A DNA stretch of 64,000 bases from Tiliqua scincoides (lineage: Eukaryota > Chordata > Lepidosauria > Squamata > Scincidae): assembly GCF_035046505.1 (NCBI RefSeq), contig NC_089823.1, positions 674,767 to 738,766 on the forward strand. The letters run 5' to 3'. Shown here one piece after another: positions 22,261 through 33,192 of this stretch (positions within the stretch are counted from its first letter, which is position 1; each line of letters starts with the position of its first letter). The translations under genes were made by a program, and so were the position numbers. Under the pieces are notes generated by a model. The model searched no databases. It saw only the letters and a list, made by a program, of their open reading frames with translations, and was not told where the DNA came from.

Positions 22261-23920
22261 CAGGCCGTGCTGGGTCTGTGCCATACAAGCATGTGCGCAC
22301 CCCCCCACCTGCAGACGCTCTGAGAAGGGAGGTGGAAGCAGGGAACTGCTCAGGACCTTCCAGTATTCCTGCCTTCTTCACTCCTGGGGGGTGGGTTGTC
22401 CGAGCCCACTGTGGGTTCCAGGCACCTCCAAGGATGAGCAGGAGAGCAGGACCAAGGAGATCACCGGATACCTGCTCTGAGCGCTCAGCCACAAGGCTTC
22501 CCCGTGGCAGGGTCAGAACCTGGGCAGGGGTCCGCAGATGCAGAAGTCCCTGCCTCTGTTCCTCTCTCCATTGGAGCCTCCCAGCTGCAAGGCCCTGGGT
22601 GGTCCCGCCTCCTGAAGGCCGCCCAGCCTGAGCCAGCCAACTGACACACACTGGCTGTCCTGTCACACACCAAGAAGAGGTGACTCAGGATCGTGTCGCC
22701 CGGAGTCTGGGCCGTGAATTCTCGGTAGGTGGCCCTTTGGCAGGCGGCTCCCTCCAGACCCCAGCCGCCAGATGGGGAATGCAATACTGACCTTCCAGAG
22801 TCGTCGCAAGGACTGCATCAACTGACGTGCCACCCAAACCTGAAGGGGCTGAGCTGGGTGGCGCAGGGGGCGGCTCAGAGGCTTTTCTTCAGAGGAGGAA
22901 CAGCCTCCAGATTCTACGGTCCTTGGTGGAAGTTCAGGCAGGAAGGGGGACCCCCCTCGCCCACCTCTCCTTCCTTCCTACCTCTGGCCTTGGTCTCCCT
23001 TCCACCAGGCAGCCGGGGCCAGGGTGTTCCTCTCAAGGCTTCTGCCCACCCTCCCCAGGAGGCGCGCAGCCTCACCCTGTGCCAGGCTCCCCAGCAGCAC
23101 TGCTTCTCCTCTGATCTCCCTGAGAGGTCCAGTTGCACCCAGGCTGACTTCGAGGTGCCTCCCTTGACCTTGGCAAGGCCTGCTGGGCACCACTCCTGCT
23201 GGCCGGCCGGCTGGCTATAAACACCCTCACTCGCACCACCCCTGGGCTGTCATCACTATGGAAGCACCTCCTCTAGGACCCAGCCTTTGTTCCTAATGCC
23301 ACTGAATACCAGTTGCAGTGTCTACCCCAAGCCGAAACAGATCAAGCCTCTCCTGTGCCCCAGCTGCTTTTTCCCCAAGACCAGAAAGACTCCGCTGTGG
23401 CCACTTTTCTCTTAAGGTGGCACTCCAGGCCCCTGATCACTGGGGGTTGCTGCCCTGTTTCTGCACCTGTGCCAGCTCTGCAATCCCCTTTCCATGACAT
23501 GATGACCAGAGCCTGGTCCCATGTCCCGAGGGAGCCTGCAGGCACCACTGCTGCGATGTGAGCCACTTCCCTCCTACCCCCCTTCCCAATAACCGCTGGT
23601 GCAGTCACCTGCCTTCCTGTAAGGCAGATGTCATGGAGTGGCTCCTGCTGGGAAGCCGCCTGCCCCCACAATGACCACATGTGGCTTTTGTGGGTGTCCT
23701 ACGAAGAAGAGCAAAGACCACAATCCCAGGGAGCAAAAGGGGGGAGCTCCAGTCCTGGCTGGGAGCTGCCCTGGAGTGGGGTGGGGCTCAGCCGGCGATT
23801 GGGTGCCAGCTGATGCAAGGGGCTTTGTGTCTGGCACTCCACAGAAATGGGTTCTGCCTGTGCAGCCAGTTCCTTGGCTCCATTTCACATCAAGGCTCTC
23901 TGCACAGTTTCCAGTCAAAT
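22261..23920. other. GC-rich intergenic DNA, nothing recognised
   Basis: Overlapping open frames on both strands lack any family motif, and no known repeat was identified. Confidence 0.5.
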
Positions 23921-24589
23921 GAACACAAGAACATAAGAACAGCCCCACTGGATCAGGCCAGAGGCCCATCTAGTCCAGCTTCCTGTATCTCACAGAGGCC
24001 CACCAAATGCCCCAGGGAGCACACCAGATAACAAGAGACCTCATCCTGGTGCCCTCCCTTGCATCTGGCATTCTGACATAGCCCATTTCTAAAATCAGGA
24101 GGTGGCACATACGCATCATGGCTTGTAACCCGTAATGGATTTTTCCTCCAGAAACCTGTCCAATCCCCTTTTAAAGGTGTCCAGGCCAGTCGGCATCACC
24201 ACATCCTGTGGCAAAGAGTTCCACAGACCAACCACACGCTGAGTAAAGAAATACTTTCTTTTGTCTGTCCTAACTCTCCCAACACTCGGTTTTAGCGGAT
24301 GTCCCCTGGTTCTGGTGTTATGTGAGTGTAAAGAGCATCTCCCTATCCACTCTGACCATCCCCTGCATAATTTTGTATGTCTCAATCATGTCTCCCCTCA
24401 GGCGCTTCTTTTCTAGGCTGAAGAGGCCCAAACGCCGTAGCCTTTCCTCGTAAGGAAGGTGCCCCAGCCCCGTAATCATCTTAGTCGCTCTCTTTTGCAC
24501 CTTTTCCATTTCCACTATGTGTTTTTTGAGATGCGGCAACCAGAACTGGACACAATACTCCAGGTGTGGCCTTACCATAGATTTGTATA
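23921..24589 (-). mobile_element. CR1 LINE, 3' part of a split antisense copy
   Basis: It starts with the inverted tail (GAACACAAGAACATAAGAAC) and 3' UTR, then the C-terminal coding region ([15 protein letters not shown]-type sequence) in broken frames. The copy continues at 24906 and 27674 and is interrupted twice. Confidence 0.92.
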
Positions 24590-24905
24590 AGTATTGGCAA
24601 CCTTCAGTCTCGAAAGAGTATGGTATCGCGCTCTGAAAGGTGGTTCTGGCACAGCGTCTAGTGTGGCTGAAAAGGCCAATCCGGGAGTGACAATCCCTTC
24701 CACACTGGGAGCAAGTGCAGTCTGTCCCTGGTCTGTCTCCCTGGCTATGGGCCTTCCTTCTTTGCCTCAGACTGTTGGCCAAGTGTCTCTTCAAACTGGG
24801 AAAGGCCATGCTGCACAGCCTGCCTCCAAGCGGGCCGCTCAGAGGCCAGGGTTTCCCACTTGTTGAGGTCCATCCCTAAGGCTTTCAGATCCCTCTTGCA
24901 GATGT
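24590..24905 (-). mobile_element. RTE-like LINE 3' end inserted in CR1
   Basis: This is the same LINE as at 17-19 kb, shown by ALGMDLNKWETLASERPAWR and the CTCSQCGRDCHSRIGLFSH finger. It is flanked by CCATAGATTTGTATA (24575-24589) and CCATAGATTTGTACA (24906-24920), a 15-base target-site duplication in the CR1. The copy is 5'-truncated to about 316 bases. Confidence 0.9.
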
Positions 24906-26011
24906 CCATAGATTTGTACAACGGCATTATAATACTAGCCGTTTTGTTCTCAATACCCTTCCTAATGATCCCAAGCATAGAATTGACCTTCTTCACTGCC
25001 TTCATACATTGGGTCGACACTTTCATCGACCTGTCCACCACCACCCCAAGATCTCTCTCCTGATCTGTCACAGGCAGCTCAGAACCCATCAGCCTATATG
25101 TGAAGTTTTGATTCTTTGCCCCAATGTGCATGACACATTGTAAACTTACTGACATTGAAGCGCATCTGCCATTTTGCTGCCCATTCTGCCAGTCTGGAGA
25201 GATCCTTCTGGAACTCCTCACAATCACTTCTGGTCTTCACCACTTGGAAAAGCTTGGTGTTGTCTGCAAACTTGGCCACCTCAGTGCTCACCCCTGTCTC
25301 CAGATCATTTATGAAGAGACTGAAAAGCACCGGTCCCAGGAAAGGTCCTTGGGGCACACCGCTTTTCACTTCTCTCCATTGTGAAAATTGTCCATTGAAC
25401 AGGACACTCTCTGTTTCCTGTTCTTCAACCAGTTCTCAATCCAGGAGAGGACCTGCCCTCTAATTTCCTGTCTGTGGAGTTTTTCAGTAGCCTTTGGTGA
25501 GGGACCATGTCGAACGCCTTCTAAAAGTCCAGATATTTAATGTCCATGGGTTCTCCTGCATCCACATGCCTGTTGACCTTTACAAAGAATTCTATAAGGT
25601 TTGTGAGGCAAGACTTACCCTTACAGAAGCTATGCTGATTCTCCCCCAGCAAGGCCTGTTCGTCTATGTGTTTTGAGATTCTATCTTTGATGAGGCATTC
25701 CACCATCTTACCCAGTATGGATGCTAGGCTGACCGGCCTATAGTTTCCCAGGTCCCCCCTTCTTCCCTTTTCAAAGATCGGTGTGACATTTGCTATCCTC
25801 CAATCCTCTGGCCACCGTTTTGAGGGACAAGTTGCATATTTTAGTCAAAAGATCAGCAACTTCATTCTTCAATTCCTTAATAACTCTTGGGTGGATGCCA
25901 TCCGGGCCTGGTGACTTATTGATCTTTATCAATGAGGTCTGAAACATTTTCTCTTTTAACCTCTATCTGACTTAATTCCTTGGTCAGGAGGGGCTGTTCG
26001 GGCAGCGATAT
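24906..26011 (-). mobile_element. CR1 LINE, RT part of the split antisense copy
   Basis: Read on the minus strand, this runs through SELPVTDQERDLGVVVDRSM, KFADNTKLF at 25259-25270, SGVPQGPFLGPVLF and on towards SPGPDGIHP. The frames are broken in several places. The catalytic box reads FADN. Confidence 0.92.
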
Positions 26012-27673
26012 TGAGGCACAGTGACCTTTGACCCTAGACTGTAAAGTCACCGGATAGCTCAGTAAAGTATAAGCAGAGTAGAAAGAATTATTTTAAAAAC
26101 CTTATAGCCCAGAGATATTATAGCATAACACAAAATGGTAGAGAGCTGCTTGATTTTAGAAACAAAAGCTTAAAAGTTTAAAAATCTGGCTAAAGCATGG
26201 AAACACAGAGAATGGTAAAAACTGCTTGAAAGAATTATTTTTAGAAGCTGTTTTTCTAGTTTCATAGAAGTTTCACAGAAGCTGGGATTTTGATACACTT
26301 TGGAATTTGGAAAAGGGAGTCGTATCTAAGGCAAAGATAGATAAACTCCATCTTGGCAGAAGCACACGTCTGCCAAGGACACTACTATGCCTGGTGCCAA
26401 GGCTCACTTATGTTATTCTTCTATGCTTTCAAAGGAAAAGACACATGTAGGTAAAATAGTCTTTGCCTTAAAGTGTAACCAACATATATGGGGACATATG
26501 GGGACACGGTAGTTATTAGAAGTAAGTCTTAAAGAACCAAAATGCTTGATTTTAGAAAAGCCTTAAGAAAACAGACAAAAAGAAGTAACATCCTTATCAG
26601 TTGGCAAGGTTTCTTGGTTGGTCTGGCTAGCCAGCCACAGACACCTGCAGGAGACTCATTTAGAAAACAAAACAAAACATTTAATTAGATAAACAAGAGT
26701 ATCCTTGAGAATCCGTCTTTGTTTGAATTGCAACTGAAATGGAGAAATGAATGTTTAGAAGGATTGATGCAGGTTTGTGCAGAGAGAGAGAGAAAGAGAG
26801 GCCTAGTGTATGTAATGTCTGAGTAACTTGTTTGAAGGCAAGTGGGAGAAGGATTTGTTAAAAAGAAAATGTGATGCAGTGAAAGTTTGGCTTGTTTTAT
26901 GATAAAATATATGAAAAATCACAAGAAGCTGGCTGAAGCCTTAGCTCAAAGAGATTACACTTTAACAGCTAGGCAGAAGAGGGACGAGGTCACTTCTAGC
27001 AAGGATATACACCACTATAGATCTCTCAATACCCATGTACTCAAAGTAACTGGTCACTATAGAATTAAGAGTGAAACTAAGAGTGCTAAAAGAAGTTTAA
27101 TGAACTTTGGTTCACAGAGATTTGCAAAGGAACCCACAGTGTTTTACTAAAACCAGGAGAAGAGATAAGATGGGTGGTTCAAGCAAGGCTTGAAGGGAAT
27201 ATATGACAATAAATGGGTCAGAAGTTCTGCCAAAATAGGGTCTCCACACCTGTGTTTAAGTGTTTTTGTGTTCTCTTTAATGAGGATGTTACAGCAAACC
27301 CTACTGGTTTTTGAAAACTTTTGGAAATTGTGTAATTTTGGCTAAGTTTTAAGGTGAAACCCCACCTGTATGTCAATCAGAGCCAATCAATGGTTTTGCT
27401 CACTTATTGCCCACCTATTTTCTATCTTCTATGTAAATAGTATTTTATCTATAGCCTATTAAGAGTTAGCCCCATCTATGATGTCAAACTTTCAGCGAAT
27501 AGGAAGTCTAGATTTTCAGACAGTGTGGTATAAAGGTTAAGGACCAGCATTCAGACGGGGTCCATGCTTTGGACATGAGTTCTGTGGACCAATTGTATAC
27601 AATTCAATAAAAGCCTGTGAACCTTCACCCCTGTGTACCGAGTTGTTCTGAGTAGCTTATCTGCCTTGCAACA
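26012..27673 (+). mobile_element. Solo LTR of an endogenous retrovirus-like element, 1.66 kb
   Basis: It begins TGAGGCACAG and ends TTGCAACA (TG...CA). It splits the CR1 exactly, with ATAT at 26008-26011 and GTAT at 27674-27677 as a near-perfect 4-base target duplication. A TATA-like GGTATAAAGG near 27528 and AATAAAA near 27606 give the plus orientation. I saw no internal viral genes, so it looks like a lone LTR left by recombination. It is younger than the CR1 it interrupts. The family is not identified; the unusual length may help to name it. Confidence 0.75.
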
Positions 27674-27936
27674 GTATCTGCCCGAGGTCTTCTGCCATGA
27701 AGACAGATGCAAAGAACTCATTTAATTTCTCTGCCATCTCTAAGTCTCCTTTTATCTCCCATTTCTCTCCCTCACCATCCAGAGGGCCAACTGCTTCTCT
27801 GGTGGGTTCCTGCTTCTAACATATTTGAAGAAGCTTTTATTATTCCCCTGAATGTTGCTGGCCGTGTGTTTCTCATAGTCTCGCTTGGCCTCCTGTATCA
27901 CCTTCTTACATTTCTTTTGCCACAATTTATGTTATG
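27674..27936 (-). mobile_element. CR1 LINE, 5' remnant of the split antisense copy
   Basis: The sequence corresponds to the linker region before the RT (ADDLGQIPLPE and KSFFKYVRSRKP equivalents, reversed). It ends near CACAATTTATGTTATG, where the copy is 5'-truncated. Confidence 0.88.
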
Positions 27937-28073
27937 TAGCCCACTGTTACCAAAAGAACCTGCTTTAGTTGTTTCGGGGAATTAGTACACCTGCTCTATT
28001 GGAACTCTGGGACCTGAAGACTGGATGCAAACCAGCATTCTGCAGAAATGCCTTTTCTTAAAGAAGAGAATGA

Positions 28074-28491
28074 GAGAAATAGTCCAATAAGTGATTACAG
28101 CTTTATTAAAAGGGACACAAAACAGATATCCAAAAGAATCAATAAAGGACTGCTGCCCAGTCTTGGGGACTTGATGGGCAAGTTCAGCTTTAACACTGTG
28201 TGGGGTTAGATGCAAAGAGACACATCAAAGACCAGTGAGGACTTACAGTCACAAGACTTTTTGTTTATTCACTTGCAAGCGGGTTACACCTGATCCAACA
28301 TGATCAGTGTAGCACTGAACAAAGGAAGACTAAAGCTTTTATAACATCTTTTTGTAGTTTGCACAGCTTATTGGTTAACTTTTTCTATCCGCAGGCGAGC
28401 TCATTACTTCACTGGCTAGCTGTATTCTTTGATTAAAGGTAGTTCCCCGTCCCCGCAGGGTGAGGAACTGTGAGAAGGCATTTGCAATGAA
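28074..28491 (-). mobile_element. LTR-like element, copy 1 (inverted relative to 37888)
   Basis: It pairs base for base with 37888-38305 (coordinates sum to 66379), with no insertions or deletions and no substitution that I could see by eye. In the opposite orientation it has CCAAT, TTATAAAAG and AATAAA in LTR-like order. No target duplication was found at its edges, so the true ends may lie elsewhere. It looks very young. Confidence 0.6.
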
Positions 28492-29091
28492 CAAACGAAG
28501 TGGTCCCGATTGCCTTCTGAAGGGCTGCATGGGGAGGTGAGATCAGAGGCTCGATACTGGGCATTGCATCTCCACCTTCCCCCACGTGCCCACCCTCGCT
28601 GCCTGCAGCAAAGACTTAGTGGCTGAGAGTTTGAGAATCACTGCTATACTCACTTTCCTAGGAGTAATCCCAATGAACACAGTGGAACTATTCAGAAGTA
28701 AGGACATGCATAGGATTGTGCTATCAGGCCAAGGATGGAAAAGCACTGCGGGAAGAAAGGGCAGCCTGAAGGGGGCTGGGAGGGGAGGGGGCTGGGAACA
28801 TCGTGGGGGGGGCGCACTGGGAAGAAATCCTTGCACCCCCCACTGTGCTCGGCAACCAGGAGGAGCCTGCTGGGGAGCTGCGCTTCTCACCCAGGGTGAA
28901 CAGATGTCCTAACTGCAAAAGAGGACCAGGCACCCCAAAATGTAGGACAGCTAAGGAAAATGTAAGACATGACAAAATATAAGCTAAAAACTCCATATTA
29001 ATTTGAACACTATATAAGTTATTAAATTTTCAACTATATTACATATATATTATCCCATATTATTATTATCCCATATTATTATTACATAAAT
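28492..29091. other. Intergenic stretch with a short squamate repeat fragment
   Basis: At about 28655-28722, AGGAGTAATCCCAATGAACA and TTCAGAAGTAAGGACATGC match a short repeat also seen at 31.2, 31.5 and 36.9 kb. The rest is unrecognised. It ends in AT-rich sequence. Confidence 0.45.
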
Positions 29092-29565
29092 ATTCCCTGG
29101 GGGCTGGGGATGAGAACAGGCCCTCAGTTTGGCTGTACTTGTCGTAAGAGGCGACTAAACAGCCACCGGGTAGATGGGACTCGTCAGCCTGGGAAGGCAG
29201 CTCATCTGAGAGAAGGAAAACTCTGATCTCAAACCTCCACTGCCTTGTGGCTACATCCAGTTATGGAAGAGGCTTCAGGAGTCAACCTCGAGACAAAATC
29301 CGGAGCCGGAGTCCCTGAGGCAGTTCATGGCTGAAAACAGTCACGTTCTGGCAACTCCTGCGACGCCGCTGGAACCAACCGTATTGGCCTCTGCCTTTCC
29401 ATTGGACCATTTCAGCGATGTGGAGAGGGGGGATTTGCTGCATGGGTAACAGCCTATCCTCCATACCTACTTTACCCAGGCTTCGTGCACTGGAGAGGAC
29501 ACTCTGTTCCAGAACCACCGTTCAGAACGCGATACCAGAGTCTTCCGAGACTGAAGGATGCCAAC
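29092..29565 (+). mobile_element. Short retroposon sharing an RTE-like LINE tail (longer copy)
   Basis: It starts around TTCCCTGGGGGCTGGGGATG, includes CGTAAGAGGCGACTAAAC, and ends CCGAGACTGAAGGATGCCAA. ATTACATA stands on both sides (29081-29088 and 29570-29577). It has no coding frame of note. The head resembles a LINE 5' UTR and the tail matches the 3' end of the LINE at 17-19 kb, so it may be an internally deleted, non-autonomous derivative. About 475 bases. Confidence 0.78.
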
Positions 29566-30309
29566 AACAATTACATATAATTTATTGCATATTTTATTAA
29601 TTGCAAGAAGGCTCTCTGCTGCCTGCTCACGGGGAAAAGGAGGACATTTAAGTTCTTTTCCAGGACATGAGGCTAAAAAAGAGAATACATCCTGGAAAAG
29701 GAGGACGTCTGGTCACCCTGTTCTCACCCCAGGTTCTGCCCACCGGTCCCCTGGCCAGGAATGCTGCCACAGGCACAGGGGCGGGTGGGCCTTCTGCTGC
29801 GGCCAGGCAGGCTTCTCTGCAGGACCGTGCAGTCTGTGCCTCTCTCTACTGCAGGCGGCTGCGGCTGCCCCAGAGAGCCATCCCATGCAGGCACCCGTGG
29901 CTGTGCTGCCCTCTGGCTGCTCGTTCTGGTAAGACACTCCAAGCCAGTGGCATAGCTCGGTCATTTGTCATCCACGGCCCATACATTTTTTGTCACTCCA
30001 TGCAACATAATTAATTAACTTTTCAAGTGATGTCATGGCTGGAAGTGACATCATCAAGCAAATTAAAATAATTATAAATAATTAAAGAAAAACAAATAAT
30101 TAAATAAGGGGAAACCAGCCCTGTTTCACCAAGTGAATTTTCTCTGTAGCCTGCCTGCAATAATGCCAGACCCCCTCCCCCCCAAAAAAAAATTCAGTGA
30201 GATTTTCAGGCCTACCCAGTGCCCAGTTCAAGCACAGCACAATCAGGACCCACCTGGCCTTACAAGTCTAAAACAGAAAAAACTCACCTTACCAGCTGAC
30301 GGCTCTGGT
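29566..30309. other. Intergenic stretch, nothing recognised
   Basis: AT-rich and GC-rich patches without a gene or identifiable repeat. Confidence 0.5.
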
Positions 30310-30445
30310 TTATTCTTTTAATTTTTATTATTATTAATTATTATTAACTTTATTTTTACCCCGCCTTTCTCCCCAGAGGGACTCAAAGTGGCTTACAACA
30401 AAGGTTAAGACAAATTAAAAAAGATAATTTAAAAACAGATAAAAA
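30310..30445 (-). repeat. L2-like LINE/SINE 3' end, antisense
   Basis: A TTATTATTAATTATTATT tail is followed by TTTACCCCGCCTTTCTCC and GGGACTCAAAGTGGCTTAC, the reverse of a common reptile L2-like end (GTAAGCC...GGAGAAAGGCGGGG). It is short and 5'-truncated. Confidence 0.6.
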
Positions 30446-31194
30446 CATACTAACAACACATGATTAAAAACAGTAATGGGGGAGCTGCCTTCTGGAGCAT
30501 TTGTTGAGCTCCACTTTCACCAGATCAGGACATTCTGGTAGCCTCACATTCCCCTTTGCCCAACCTGACCATGAGCCAAGGCACGTTTGCTTACTCATGA
30601 GTAAACGCTTAGTTTCACTTTCAAAACATTTGTAAGCTTGGAGGGAGGGACTTCCTCCTTGGGTGCTTTTGGGGGACTGCGTTCATTGGATTGGGACCAC
30701 TCTGGTGTAATGGGATTCCTCTCAGCCTACCCTTTCCAATGGACTACAGTAAGATTGCCTACTCATGAGTAAACACACAATATCACTCAGTTTCACTTTC
30801 CATAGGGTTCCATGCATTTTTTGTTTTCTGGTGTTTGACCATAACTTTTAACAGAATGGAGATATTTCACTCGTTTTTTTAATTGCAAAATTGTAAATTC
30901 CACATCCACCATATACAGCATGATGGTATTATTCCTAACCACCGCGATGTGTGCGATTTTGGTCACTTGTGGTATCAACCCCCCCCCCCGCTGGTACCTA
31001 GGGTGGACCACCCCCCTGCCCCTTGCTAGCTACGGCACTGCTCCAAGCAACCCTTCAGCAGGAGGGAGAGAGAGTGAGCAAAGCCGGCCCACCCACCCGG
31101 GCACCTGGCACTGAGGGGGCCTCTGCTGTTCACAAGCACCAGGAGAGAAGAGCAGCTGGGAGGGGAAGGCGAGAGGCAGCCAACGCAGGCTGCA

Positions 31195-31277
31195 CTCTTA
31201 TCCTCACTTACCTGGGAGTACATCCCATTGACTATAACAAGGCTTACTTCTGAGTAGACATGCATAGGATCGGGCTC
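31195..31277 (+). repeat. Short squamate repeat fragment
   Basis: CCTGGGAGTACATCCCATTG and GGCTTACTTCTGAGTAGACA belong to a repeat also found, diverged, at 28655, 31530 and 36908. The class is unknown to me. Confidence 0.5.
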
Positions 31278-31280
31278 TTA

Positions 31281-31462
31281 GGGCCCAATCCTGTCCAACT
31301 TTCCACTGCCAATGCAGCTGTGCCAATGGGGCACATGCAACATTCTGTGGTGGTGGGGGAGTAGTCACAGAGAACTCCTCAAGCGAAGGGATCATCTGTT
31401 CCCTCTCCTCAGGGCTGCATTGTGGCTGCATCAGTGCTGGAAAGTTGGATAGGATTGGGCCC
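31281..31462. mobile_element. Harbinger-type MITE, 182 bp
   Basis: The ends are inverted repeats: GGGCCCAATCCTGTCCAAC at the left and GTTGGATAGGATTGGGCCC at the right, extending inward through TTTCCA/TGGAAA-type sequence. Both sides carry TTA (31278-31280 and 31463-31465). A 3-base TWA duplication and GGG-starting ends fit PIF/Harbinger MITEs. It has no coding capacity. Confidence 0.82.
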
Positions 31463-31469
31463 TTAGTTA

Positions 31470-33192
31470 CTTTAAAAGGGGAAGAGGTAAATCTGCAGCC
31501 CTTACTCAGTACAACTGAATGGAGGAACACCACAATCTGATGTATGCCTATTCAGAAGTAAGTCTCATTCTTCATTGGGACTTACTCCCAGGTAAGTGTG
31601 CACAGTGTAGCTGCCAATACCTGGGAATACCCGTTGCTGGAGGCACAGGTGAGGGCTCCTGACACCAGAGCACCCAGACCAGTCATTGTCCTGACACACT
31701 GGGGGCCCCCCAGGTGATCCAACACTCTCCAAGGAGTCCACAGTGCAGCTAATGTTGTTTCCTAAGTCATCTTCCCCCAGCTTTCACAGTTGGCTAGAGA
31801 GGTTTGGCAACTGATCTTAGAAAGCAGGTCAACCAAGTCCGGCTCTCAGGAAACCACAACTCCAGAAATTAGCAGGCCCTGTTCTTAGTCGAAATAAAGC
31901 ACATCATGGAGCACAGGTTTCTGATACCGACTCACCTGATGAGCTCCTACACTTGCTAGCAGGTGGACCTGGGTTTCCTCAAGAGCTCCAGCCCATGTTG
32001 GTCCTGCTACCATCCTGCACAGGCCACTCCTCCCAGCTCCAGGGAAAGGGGGGGGGGGGCCCTACAGGCCAAGCCAGCTCTTGCAGCCCTGGGTCTCAGC
32101 TCCCAACCCCAGGGATCCAGGCTCAAGACTCTGGTTCGTGAGACTCTTCTAGTAGATGACCTCAGCTTCCCAAACACTCAGGCACAGACATCAGTCTGTA
32201 AGAATGTGGATGGCAGTTTATTTTAAATAACAAGAATTAAGGTCGCACTTCATGAAGGCATTTAAAGATATGTTAGGGAACAATTAGGGAACCCTAGAGT
32301 TGGAAACCACTAGGCTTAACGTGGGGGGGGGGCAACCTTTACAGGGAACAAGACACAACACAGTACTGAAATAACCAAAGCCAAGCTTCCTAAAAAAACC
32401 ATTGAACCCAGCAGTCACCCAGACCCCTGGGCAGAAATGAAGTGCAGCTTTCCCTCCCCATCCCAACACACCTGGGATAGGTGAGTGTCCCTGGAACACT
32501 GAAGAGTCACACTCCCCCACAGCTAATTCAGGAGTATCTTTATCCTTTGGAGCCAGGCTCAGACCAATCAGAAAGCAGAAGTAGCCAAACTTTCTTGAGG
32601 CTGGTGCCATCACACTGGAGTTATCTCTTCCAACTGCATCCAATCTGGAGGGAAGGGGTCCTTGAAGAAGGCACCAGCTCGCAGCTGACCAGGCCAATTG
32701 TCCACTCCATGATAGGCAAGACACACCAAAGAGTAGCTGTCCCACAGTGGCAAAAGAGGAGGCTGCCCTCTGCAGAAAGGAGCCCGGCAGTGCTCTCAGC
32801 TGCCTTTAAAGTGAAAGCCAGCCCAAGTCCTTCACAGTACTCCACAGGTGGGGCTCTTGCCTTCATGTATCCCAGAAGCTTCTGGCTCTGTCCACTCTGG
32901 GGAAAAAATGCAGGGCGAGCCTCTCCAGCTGCATTCTGTCTTCCTCCGTGGCAGCCAGCTATTGGTCCACAGACGGGGTGTCTGTGATGGGAAGGAGGAC
33001 TTTGCTGTTCCTTCATTTTGACCTTCTGTGGTGGGGGCTGTGTGTGTGATGGTGTCTGTCCCTCCCTCCCTCCCTCTGATTCTGGAAGCCCCTCCCAGAG
33101 TCCTCAGCAGCCGCAGCTGCTCCCCAGCAAGGGTTTTGGTGATTCCAGCCCAGGGAGGCCCGTGAATGGGGCTGAGTGCAGAGCCCTGTCCC
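31470..33192. other. Intergenic stretch, nothing firmly recognised
   Basis: A short squamate repeat fragment lies at about 31530-31610. The segment around 32130-33000 has the texture of LTR DNA (a TTTATTTTAAATAA run), but I could not define ends. A CCTCCCTCCCTCC run lies near 33060. Confidence 0.4.

Noticed and set aside
32130-33000. LTR-like texture around a T/A-rich run
   Set aside because: No paired ends or duplication could be found.
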